Origin: Tubulanus polymorphus | Taxonomy: Eukaryota; Nemertea; Palaeonemertea; Tubulaniformes; Tubulanidae | Length of the DNA stretch: 64,000 bases | Assembly (NCBI RefSeq): GCF_964204645.1 | Contig: NC_134027.1 | Coordinates: 1,848,485 to 1,912,484, forward strand | Reading direction: 5' to 3' | Shown: positions 45,514 to 57,000 of the stretch, one piece after another | Layout: every line of letters starts with the position of its first letter | Position numbering within the stretch: the stretch's first letter is position 1 | Made by a program: the position numbers and the translations under genes | Notes under the pieces: model-generated | Database searches by the model: none | What the model was told of the DNA's origin: nothing | The model's input: only the letters and a program-made list of their open reading frames with translations

Positions 45514-48028
45514 TGATCACAGCTGAATTATAGAATCGAAATATTATAGAAACGATAAGAACTGTGCATGAAAGTAATTGTGCTTTACAAACATTCATAA
45601 CTAACAAACATTTGAGTTCTATGTCCAAATGAACACAACACACTGGTAGACTGAGTATGTGTGTATGTGTGTGTGCGTTACTCTATTCACTTGCGCTTGT
45701 GTGAATTTGCAAGCTTTACTCGCGTGAGATGATGATTTAAACTATCACCGCCGAGCAGAATATTACATCCATTCATTCATTTGTTTATTTGTTCATTAGT
45801 CCATATTAAATCTTACTGCAGCAGTGAATTGAGAGCATTGTCAAGCTGAAACGACTGTATGTAGAGTCTCTCTCCTTTCTCATCTCTCTCTTTCTTGTCA
45901 AGTGGGATTTGTATTATTTTCTGAGTACCGTTGATTTCAATTCGACTCATTATTGTCTCCTCTCGTTGCCAAAACAGTAAAATATATGTGATTCTATTGA
46001 ATAAGTTCAGTTGTAATTTGAGAGTGAATTGCTGCTCAAGATAATAATCGATAGTCCGCTCAGAATTTTCCCAAACCCGTAGATGCAGTTTTGTAATGGG
46101 AGTGAACTAGTCATGTATGCCTTACTCCTACTGAAATTATCATTTTCTATCAGACATTAGATGCAGTGATGGTTGTTGATAGCGAGGGACCTCTAGAAAA
46201 TTCATATGATTGAAATGTATGAATTGTGTGTGGATTTATTTCTGACGATATTTAGCTTCTTGTACATATCGCTTCGAATCTAAGATTTATCACTAATTAT
46301 GTACAAAATACCTATGAACATGTACATGTATGCATCATATATTTTGAATATACGACAAATGTAGTAGGTTAAGAAATAGTAAGTTCCAGTACAGGACTCA
46401 ATAACTCTGTATATTAAAGTGATCAATACTTGCTCATTGATTCAATTAATTGTAAACTTTTGCTTTCAATTTCGAAACAAATTCTAGAAGTTTGAAACGG
46501 AAGAGTTCGGCTTGCCGCCACGGGAGAACAATAATAACTTAATCACTCATAAGTAATCAAACGATGATTAAGGTGTTGATTGACAAAATTTTGATCGATC
46601 AGATTTGTCTAGTGATAGATGAATAATCAATCAAGTGCTATATTTAAATATGGCTTAGTCCAGCGCCTTTGATTTAGTTCAGTTAATTTAATGGTTTAGT
46701 TGATGAAGTGCCAAACTTTATTTCCTTGCCACAAATACGGAGACGTTTTAGTGTGTCGTTTGTAATCGTTCAAATATGGTGGTGACATTGATATACCGTA
46801 CATGCATACCACGTTATAATAGATATTAAATGCTGATTTATTTCGGCATCATAATTATTTGAAGAGATTGATTGATTGATTTCTATTGGTTTCATCTCTC
46901 TCATATTTACTCATTATGTTAGAATCGAACGATTGATGATAGATAATGGGTTATTATGCAAATTATGTATTGGTCCTTGGATCGATATAAACGGGATACT
47001 AGTTAAAAAATGATGTTAACTATTTGTGAATCCTTGAGTTAGATTACAGGGAGATAGATATATATTACATTCCAATATATAAGTTATATATAATATGATT
47101 CTTGCAAATTTAATGGTCAAAGAAAAAAGCGCCATGAAATGAATAATGAAATTAGGATAATTTTATTGAAAATCAGTTGATATAGATTCTATGATCTTCA
47201 CTGTGCTATGAATGATGTTTTGTATATTTTGACAGAAATGAAGTTGACAATCTTCAGCTGATTCCCTTGCATTGTGTTGCAGCCCTTCTCAAATGTGTTT
47301 GGTGTTTAAGGGCTAGTTTTTCGATAACCTTTTAAATTTTCCAGTGGATATTCAACTAGCGGTATACCGCTGGTATTTTTGCTTAACAATGTCATGTTGC
47401 CTTCTTTGATTATGCAGGTGTACATTAAATTAAGATTTACCCTGCAGTTTTAGGAACTGGAGTTTAATAAAACAGTTTTAATTAGATTTGTGTAAATGTA
47501 TGTATAAATTTTTGTACAGAAAAACTGTATTTGAAGTTTTTTCGCTGCTATTCAATGTTTGGGGTTTGCTGTCCTCCCCAAAATCGAAAGCCATTTATTT
47601 GTAGACTATGGAAAGATAAAGAACACAAATTATAATATAAATGTATTTAAAAATTGAAAACTGTCTCTTCTCGATTTCATTGTGATTTCCCATTTCCGAA
47701 GAAGTCCTCTTCTTATTCAGCCCACTATTGAAAATAGTGTGTAACAGATCTATGACTAAATTGTCAACAAGATATCACATCTTAAGTGGGTGAACCATTC
47801 ATGGAATGCCAGGCTAGACAGTCAACTGGAATAATCGAACATTGGAGGCGATACGAGATTAACTGATGATCTTCCCACAAACAATGAAAATATTGAACAT
47901 GACTTCTAATAAGATTATATTTTTATTTTATCATTTAAATACATCTATTGGAAACTAACAAAAAGCCACAAAAATACAGCTACAGAGCTAATATCGACGA
48001 GTAGATCGCTACTGTTATCTATTACATA
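45514..48028. other. 3' flanks of AP1G1 and SDR39U1 (convergent)
   Basis: AT-rich, no coding sequence recognised. A TG-rich simple run lies near 45655-45677. A candidate AP1G1 poly(A) signal AATAAA is at 47466-47471, implying a 3' UTR of about 2 kb if used; earlier weaker signals are possible. Confidence 0.5.
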
Positions 48029-50328
48029 TCATTTGTTAGTAAAATCGTAATTCAGAAGAAATCGACTGACTTCTTGACAAGCGGATTGAATATCTGGATA
48101 ACTGAACTGATATCCAGATTCTAATGTACGTTTAGGAAGCACTTTCTGTCCTTCCAGGATAACACGAGCGCGATCGGCTCCGAATACTGCTTTCATTACA
48201 AACTCTGGAACTGGGAAAAAAGCTGGTCTGGACATCGCACCTGCGAACGCTTTAGTGAATTGCTGATTAGTAACGGGGTTCGGAGCGACTCCGTTCAATA
48301 TTCCAGATACGTTTGTATTTTCTATCGCGTGTTGATATATGCCGGCAATATCGGCTATATGTATCCATGGAAACCATTGATTACCGCTGCCGATACGTCC
48401 ACCAAGACCGAAGAAAAATGGGAAATATGACCTTAAAATAACTCCACCTTCACGACCGAGAACAACACCTGCAAAAATATACAAGAAAGTTTAAATACAG
48501 GTAAGTTTTAGGAAATGGGAATTTTTTTTCAGGCTCTGGAAAAGCTATGGAAATGTTTTTTTTCTCTGCCTATGGAAAAGTATGGAATATCAGAAAATGG
48601 CCTCAAAATACTTTTTTCCAGCTGTTTTGAATTTAAGGCTATACACCTAAATGTCTTACTACACATTTGATAACAAACTTTATGAAATCACTTATAGTAT
48701 TGATAATTGGTACTTAAAATGGGTCTACATTGCTTGTTCTAGGTTGTTTTATTTAGGGGTATGGAAAATTTAAAATCTGGGTATGGAAAAAGAAATTACT
48801 ACAAACCCAGGTTTAAAACACCCAATATAATGAAGATTGGAGACACAGGACTCTGTTCCCCAGATTTGAATCAAGAATCATGAAATAATTTCTACTCTAA
48901 GTTAACTGTCAATCACAAGTGTGGAACCAGGACCTGATGTTTCAGGTAAAATACATTTACCATTCTTCAGGAAGATGGGTTGAAGCATTCTATCAAAAAC
49001 ATCAGAATTAACTAATTTTCAGTTATCAATCTTCAATATCAGGGGTCTCTCATAACGTCTTATCATTGCAGATATTAGAGATTATGACAGCGAACACTCA
49101 CCAACTCTAACTGTCACTTGTCTCACATCACCGATATTAGGTGGCAATTTTGCTGCATCTTCCCAATCTTTACACAACATTGAAAGAAAATCGAAGTTTC
49201 CACCTTCACTATCTTCAGTATATTCAGCTGTTTCGCTTGGTTCATAATAACCTGCATTTAATCAATACACATAATTACAGAGACCTGTATTAGAGACGGT
49301 TGTAGTTGGAACCATCATAATGTTGATGATTTAATATCCAAATTACGCCTTACACGAAGCAAATTGAATTGGAATTACAAATTTGCACTCAAATAGTGAC
49401 AATTTTCATCAGATTAATCTGGGCCCAGTTTCACAAAAAGGTTTAACTCTTAAATCGATTTAATTTCTTCATTATTTCAGTTTATCTTAAATCGATTTAG
49501 GCTTTAATCCTTTTTGTGAAACTGGGCCCTGCTGATGATGATTTAGGAGAGTTTGACTGTTAATTCCTACACCCACCAACAGCTGACGTTGATATGAAGA
49601 CTTCAGGTTTATTAGAAGATCGAATTATCGCATTAGTTAAAGTTTCAGTAGTCTGAACTCTACTGGTGTAAATTTCTTCTTTCAACTGTTCATTCCACCT
49701 GAAAAATTTGAATCCAATGATTATACATTAATTTCTAGACAATCACAAATTGACTTACTCAAGGGTTACATACCGTTTAAGTGGGTCTAATAAGTTTTGG
49801 CCAGCTAGGTTTATAACTGCTTTACAATCAGGAGGCAGTCCTTGACGGTCGAGCTGGGCCTGCGTTGAAAATATATAACAATTTAGAGTCAGTTTAACAA
49901 AAGCATCTCATCTGTCATATGGTAATGTTAGATTCATAAATCACTGACCCATGAAATAGAATTCCCGTGTGGCTGTCTTGAAATAGCTATCACATCATAA
50001 CCACTTTTTCGCAAAATTTGTGCTAAATGCCGTCCTATGAATCCAGTTCCGCCACCTGTGGGTTATTAAAAATAGATTTAACCATTTTAGAAAACAGGAC
50101 AAACATGGATCGGATGGTTTTGCTCGCTTCATAGTACGACCGGGGCAGGCTTACACAACAGTTTTCGAGCAGTTTCTCGCATGAAACAACATTAATGACT
50201 AAATCATTTCACAAGATATAATAAATAAAACATAATTAAAACATTCAAACTCTAGATCATTAATGAATCAGCGAGAAATAAAAGGAAAAACAAAGTTTAA
50301 CAATACCGATTAATATTTTGCTCGCCAT
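48029..50328 (-). CDS. SDR39U1: epimerase family protein SDR39U1, 6 exons
   Basis: Atypical short-chain dehydrogenase/epimerase (TIGR01777-type), a predicted NAD(P)-binding enzyme; substrate is not established. 308 aa, the usual length. Minus-strand exons, high to low: 50307-50328, 49949-50055, 49774-49859, 49577-49698, 49102-49251, 48029-48468; phases close. The Rossmann motif GGGTGFIGRHLA follows the start MASKILI. Further landmarks are NLAGQNLLDPLKRWN, FISTSAVGYYEP, LCKDWEDAA, GVVLGREGGV, PWIHIADIAG, NGVAPNPVTNQQF and RARVILEGQKVLPKRTLESGY, the last being the conserved C-terminal DUF1731 region. Exon 1 is only 22 nt and ends inside the dinucleotide-binding loop. It is divergent to ANLN. 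Confidence 0.95.
48525..48830. repeat. dispersed repeat, copy in SDR39U1 intron
   Basis: Contains TATGGAAAA-type words and a TTGATAATTGG...GGGTCTAC...GGGGTATGGAAAATTT block. The same block occurs at about 53770-53860 in an ANLN intron, so this is an interspersed family. No ends or coding sequence can be defined. Confidence 0.55.
49432..49528. mobile_element. MITE with 21-bp perfect terminal repeats
   Basis: The ends GGGCCCAGTTTCACAAAAAGG and its exact reverse complement bound 97 bp; internally AAATCGATTTA recurs symmetrically. It lies in the SDR39U1 intron between exons 4 and 5, without coding capacity. Confidence 0.8.
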
Positions 50329-51020
50329 ATTGTAACGTGCTGCCACCACCTCGATTGCCACAGGCCATTCCGTTCATTGTCAGGAACAGGCCTCGTACAA
50401 TAGACCTGGGACCGGTTGCATGTCATATGGCTTAGACTTAAGACCTGTCTAAGACCAACTTAGTTCTATAGCCAATCTAACAACTTAAGACCAGTCTTAA
50501 GATTTAAGACCACTATTGGACTTAAGTCACGACTGTGCAACTGAATCCAGAAATTTTAGTTAAAACAGATTCGCGAGCTTTGGCCGGCCAAGATCACCGG
50601 CCGGCCTGGCGCGGCACCTTCGGTTATCTGAGTTAGTCGACTAAGTTGAACTAAACGAAACCGAATGTCCGTTAGTCGAAACTATATTCCGGAAAGAGTT
50701 CGAAAATCAAGCGCATTCGGTTATTAGTTCCGACCACTAGTCGATTAGATAGATACGAAAACCGAATTTGGCCAGTGTGCGCGGGCGACCGCGGGAGCCA
50801 CGGCGTGCCGAAAACCAAGCACGGGCAAGTCCGGCACATGATTCCCGAGAGAGACCACACAGCGCCGCCTGGTGCGTAAATCTAGCAACCGCCAATTTCA
50901 AATTAACTTCCGGGTTCGGTTTGATATTTTTGTGAAGGTGTGTTTTTTAACCGTTTTTGGCTCCCTGAAGTAGTCAGTGTGGCTTTTAAAACAGTTAACA
51001 TATAAAGAGGTGTTCAAACG
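50329..51020. promoter_or_regulatory. divergent region SDR39U1 / ANLN
   Basis: 692 bp between two divergent start codons, so both promoters must lie here. It contains a repeat copy (50408-50548), a GC-rich part with two GGCCGGCC words (about 50582-50608), and ACTTCCGGG near 50907, an ETS-type motif common close to animal transcription starts. The latter is suggestive only. Confidence 0.45.
50408..50548. mobile_element. best-preserved copy of a dispersed TTAAGACC repeat
   Basis: Ends GGGACCGGTTGCA and TGCAACTGAATCC are roughly inverted; the middle has CTTAAGACCAGTCTTAAG and TAAGACCACT. Degenerate relatives occur at about 20487-20580, 23075-23172, 24980-25095, 41105-41220 and 42228-42420. A non-autonomous inverted-repeat transposon is the likely origin. 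Confidence 0.6.
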
Positions 51021-54000
51021 ATGGATCCTTTTACACAGGTAAATAGATGGTTTTAAATTTAACTTACGCAATGGCAATAATAATGCAAGATTTATCACAC
51101 CCACCCAGCACAGTGTCTGTCACTCACTGAGCAGTCTGCCGTCTGGTCTGACAAGTGGAATGGATGGACGGAACGGGTCACTTCTTCATTCATTTTTCGA
51201 AGTGGATATTTAACCATATACGGCAAAGTAATTACTTCTGCTATTTTACCGTACATCATTACTATACAACACTAATAAAAATAACAATAAAATCATTTTA
51301 TTGGGTTTATGGATAGGGTTCCGATGGGTTAGGGTCTAAAGGACCCAGGGATAGGGTCCGTTTTAAGGGATAGGATTAGGGAGGTACTATATCTAGTTAA
51401 AACATTCGGTGTGTTTTCAGCTAGCTCGGTGGTCTAGTGGTATGATGCTGGGCTCGTAATCTACTACTAGCCCGGGTTCAAGTCTCGTTCTATCCGCTCT
51501 ATTTTCTCTAACTCTGTTCTCCACACTTTCCTTGGATTTGCCGAGTCGTGCAGTGCGCATGCGCGGCGTAAATCAGCCAATCAGCGACGATGTAGGGTAA
51601 AATAGCAGAAATAAACACTCAGCCGTATACAGTAAAATATCCACTACATTCATCTGTCTTTTAAAGTTCTTATCTCGTCTCTTGTTCAGCCTTCTCTCAC
51701 AGTGTAATTAATGTGAAAATTGCAACTCATCAACAATATTTTTTGACTTTTTTCGCCTTCTTCAATCATATAATATAATCATTATTCATAGAAAATGTTG
51801 GAGCGGACAAGGCAACGCAGGGAAGCGTTAGCGAAGAAGATGGCTGCTTCATCATCGGTACCAGCGCCAGTGACATCTCCACCAAACCCAGCAACGCAAC
51901 AATCGCGCATGAAGAGACCATCTCCTTTAACTGAAAATACTTCTCATAACATTCAATCTGAAGGTAAAATATAATAAATTTATGTATGATGTAAATGAAT
52001 AAATAACTGATAAATCTGAGGATGTCGACTTCATCGTTTGCAGGAGATACACCGTTGAAACGGCAGTGTTTAAGAGTGACTGAATTGGATATAAAACCTG
52101 ATACACCAGCGATTCCAAGTGTCGCATCACGCATCAAAAACATTAATACTCAATCATCATCTGCTGGTAAGTATCATTCCTATACACTACACCTAAATGA
52201 TGTTTAATGAAATTAGGTTTTTTTTTACACCACATAAAATCTGTGCTATTAAGGGCGATATAGAGCTAAGCGTTGAATTCATAATTAATTATCTTGTTTC
52301 AATATCATTGTCAATGTTTGATAGGTGAAGTGTTAGGGAAACAGTCTGGATGTAGAGACCGACTCGCAGCTTTAGCTAAAGATATTAACAGTTGGGAAGA
52401 TGATTTGTCTCATCATTCGTTAAAGTAAGATTTTTCATTGATTTGAATCAAAAGTTTTAAGTCTAATGTTTGAATTAGAGTGTTGCATTTCTCCATCAGT
52501 ACTAAACACAGAACTATTGATTAAATGTTTCAGACTGAAAGAAGAAATTCAAGCTAAAAAGTCCCCCAAAAAGATGTGGAAACCTCCATCACCTCTGAAT
52601 TCACCTCTGACGCAGGATGAGTTGAGAGGATCGAAATCCCCGCGAGTTGAACCGTGGAAATCACCGGTTAAATCATCCCCAGTTCCGAGTAAATCACCAT
52701 CCAGGTTGAAAACACCGATTAAATCGACAGAAAATGATCCCGTATCGACGCCGAAGTCTCCCGGTCGTCGATCACCTCTTATTAATTCTTCGCCGAAGCC
52801 GTTTGTGAAAGGTTTTACCGGTTGTTCTCCGGTTAAAAACGTCAAATTCAACCCAACGGTCGACGATTCACCTTCGAAATCTCCGTTTAAAACATCGCCG
52901 GCTCGGACAATTCTCCGTAGTCATTCACCCGCTAAAACATCGTTCGACAAAATCCAAGAAGAAGACGAGCATCACCTCACTGATTCACCCGGTCCTTCGA
53001 AACCACCGAGGACATTCGCTTACCGCAAGGCTCCAGCACCGCCACCTGGTAGAGAACGGTTCGTATCACCGGAGAAATCAGCTGCACCAGCCAGCCCATC
53101 GAGGATACACGTATCCAGCCCATCAACTCATCTCGTGAATAGCGATCAGAAAAAATCGCGCAGGCAATCGTTTGAACCGACAAATCAACCGGTTAGCGCT
53201 CGAAAGGGGATGTGGGAACAACGAGCGAAACAGAATCCGGGAGCGAAATCACCGTGTATGACATCAACCAAGACGACAGCGATCACTCCGACTAAATCAC
53301 CACGATCAAACAACGATGAAATAACCGATCAACCCGTATCAGCTCGCATGGCTGCCTGGCAACGGAAAACCGATAAACCTACAGTTACACCGCAGAAGAG
53401 TTTCAAAGAGGCGATCGCTGACCGCGCGAGACTATTCCAAGATCGGTCGGCGAGTAAACAGTCGCCTACCGCGGGACCGGATACTGTTACACCGGCGGGC
53501 AATAGACCTCCAATAGGAAACCAGACTAAAGCTTTACAGCAGCAGATTCTACAACAGTTTCGCGAAGAGAAACGAGAAAATGAGATCGGCGAGAAAACGA
53601 AGAGAGAAAGAGAGGCCGATCTGGCGGTGGTTAAAAACCGCTGGAAAGATGGGATCATTCACACTACACCTCAGGAAAACCAAATCAAGGTATAGTGAAA
53701 TCCGCAGCCAGGGTTCTTTCGGGTTTTGGAAAACTACATAGGTTGATAGAATCTTTATGACAACACTTTGTCTATGGAATTGATAATTGGTGCTTGTAGA
53801 CTTTGAATGGGCCTACGTGTAACTCAGGGGTATGAAAAATTTATACTGGGGATGAAAAATGAAATTGAACCTCCAAGAATCCTGAAGTTGCCGCTGAGTC
53901 TAGTTTGGACGATAATTGTTGCAAACTTGATCCTAACAATGACTCGAAGTTTGACTATAGCTATTCATAGATACGTTATTGAATCGTTATATTTTGTAGA

Positions 54001-57000
54001 AGAAATTCATGGATGATGAGAGTAGTTCAGATGAAGATGAATATCGTCAACCGCCTCAGAAACGAGCAGTCGTACAAAAACCAGCCATCAATAAACGTGA
54101 ACAGAACAGACAGAAAATACGAGATGGTAAATATAGATCCACATTCAAAAATATTTATCACTTTGAACTTTCGAGTCCAGTCAAATAGGTTGTTCTTTTG
54201 TGAGCTGACTTATTTCTTGCTTACGTAGAGTGTGATATGGAGTTAGATGAAAAATCGAGTGAATTGTGTGAGGATGATTGTGATTTATCAGTAACAGATA
54301 AACTCTGTCTTCCTGCTGTCAGATCATCAGATATCGATATTCTGACGGTTGATACAAATACTGATGAAACTGTTAATTCAGCATCTGTTGTGACTGATGC
54401 TGTTAATTCAGCACCTGTTGTGACTGATGCAATAGCTATGAATTCAATGACTGATTCTAACAGTGCCGATAGCACAATTATCATTGATGAGCTTGAAACA
54501 ACTGTTACTGATAATCACAATACTGACGATCTTCAAGAAGGAAGCAAGTAGATTTAGATTATAAAGAATTTGAAGTCTTTGTTGCATATTTGAGTCGTAT
54601 TCAACGCTGTGTTCATCATGTTTTGCATATTCCTGTTTTGTTCAAAAAGAATTTGTTTTCCCTGCTTTTTGTTGCATATTTCAGTTTATGAATTGTGCGC
54701 GTTATAAAACGTGCAGTTTTAACTGCTACGTTGTATATCGCTCACCAGTGGTCTTTCATAACTTTTGTATCCTAACAGAGACTAGCGTCAAAATATTCCG
54801 CAATGACAACACATTTATGCTTATTGAAAGCATTAGTTTGAATGATGATACAGATATTTACGAGCATGTTTCTGTATTATGTCCAGTCAGTGAATGAGGG
54901 ATTCGATCACGGATTAGTTCAGATGATCCAGCACGTCGGTATCGGCTTATTTCCAAATCTACATTTCTATTCGTTCGCAAGTAGCATGACGATGTATCGG
55001 TTGATAAAGTCAAATAATCCTGAAAATATCATTAAAATGTATTGGAAATCTGTGCACGCACTTCTTCACTGCTTCTATTCATATACATCTTGTGGTAATC
55101 ACTAATAGGGTGCTCAGTAAAAAGCCAAATGGAAGAAATACCCGATGTAAAGATCCTCCCTCCCTGGTATTAAATACTCCCCCCACGGAGGAAATACCCC
55201 AATTTCCATTGAATTTTTCCATTGCATGTTTTTTAACGCAGGGGAAATTTTATCTCGGGGATTATTCCGTAAGGGCCTTTTACCGGCAACCAGTTATGGT
55301 GAAGAGTTATGAATGTTTCCACAACTCGACGATGAAGATGTTAGCGATTTTGTTTTGATAAAATCATTCTATCGTTTTCAGATTTTGAAATGAAACTCGG
55401 AGCTATGGGTTTTGAGGTGTGTGACAACGCGACCAGCAGCACTCCGAAATCTCATAATCGTCACGAGAGCGAGAACAGTCCGCTGACAACCTCCAGAATC
55501 AATCCATCCGTCGCTTCTAAAGTTCGACATCAAAGCGAATCGGCCACGAGACACTATTCCCTACAGAATAACGCTTCCGATGGAGATGATGTAAACAGGG
55601 ATCGAAGGCGGGAAGCTAATGAAGATATGGAAAAGGCCAGAAAACAGTTAGAAAATGAACAGCAAAGAAATTCCGTGGATAATGAGGGCGGATATAGCGT
55701 ACGAGCTGGAAAAATGAAGAGATACAGCAGCAACGGCGGTCGAGCAAATTCTGCTCGTCGAGACGAAGATAAAGACATTGATACAACTGAATCTAAACAT
55801 ACGGTGATTAATGACGACGTTCGATGTCAAACTACGGTTACTGTCGATAACGACGAACGGGCTCGTACTATAACGATCGAACGACAAATCAGTCTGAAAG
55901 ACAAACAACGAGACGATCAACAAACGTCGATGATGATGGAAGTCGAAAGCGATTTTACCGACGAAGAAATCAATCATCGCGTGAAATGCGACGCTAACGG
56001 CTGGGCTCTGTCGGATACTAACGCAGACGATACGTTATCGCAGGAAGACTTACGAATGGCGACGTCTCCGCAAGACGGCGGCATCTGGAAGGCGTTGGAA
56101 ACTCGTTTCGAACATTACAGACAAACGCCGCAATCGTCGTACAGCTCTTACTACACGGAGAACAGTGACCGCACGAGTCTTAACGACGCGCCTCAAACTG
56201 AAACTGATAATTACGACGGCGATGATGACTCGGTCGAGGGAGACGACGATATCTACGCCGAAATGGATGATCTGTTGGAGGAAGATGAAGATGACGATGA
56301 GAATGATGGAGATGAAAGCGTTGTTAAACCGGTGATTAAACCTGCCAGGGTAAGCTTTCTTCTATTTTTGAAATATCGGTCAAAATTCACTCGTTGTAAT
56401 AATGCAGAACTGGTGGAACTGATATTCTTAACATCGATCCATCTTTTCGGGCGAATTTTACAGAAATCGAACAGTGGGCGTCTAAGAGACCTCCCTCCAG
56501 CAGCCTCCGCATCTAAACGATCTGACGCATCTCCGATGGTTTATAGCATTGAAATGTATCGATCAAACAGGTAAAAAATACTGTAGAATTCACGGAATAA
56601 TCAAAGTTTTATTTTGTAAATAGGAAGATTTTCCTTTTAAATCGTGTGTTGTTTTGACAGATATGCCAATAAAAACCAACCAGCTCCGAAGATCACCGTG
56701 GTTAGACGTGGTGAACATTCAACGCATGAGAGTTACGAAGATCTACCGTACATCCCTGAGACGAAGATAAAACACAGAATACAAGTAGGTTTACCTAACC
56801 TTCTAATGAAACCGTCTGTCCATGTTGTACGGATACAGAGTGGCCACTGACGTAGAAAACTTGGAAAACTCAGGGAATCGGAAAACTTTGGAAATTGGAT
56901 ATGTTATATGTTCTTCATCAAATATGCGATTCATGAAAAATGAACAAACCGTAACATTTTAGACCTTGTAATTCGTCATAGAGATTTGAGTTGTGTGTTG

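Noticed and set aside
51300-51390. Telomere-like GATAGGGT/TTAGGG repeats
   Set aside because: Only a few irregular copies, inside an intron and within an inverted-repeat element.
51421-51495. Functional tRNA-Pro gene
   Set aside because: Anticodon and acceptor stems do not pair and the T arm is altered.
54685-54895. Extra anillin exon between exons 7 and 8
   Set aside because: With plausible acceptors the phase after exon 7 gives early stops; the open frame TSVKIFRND... cannot be joined in phase.
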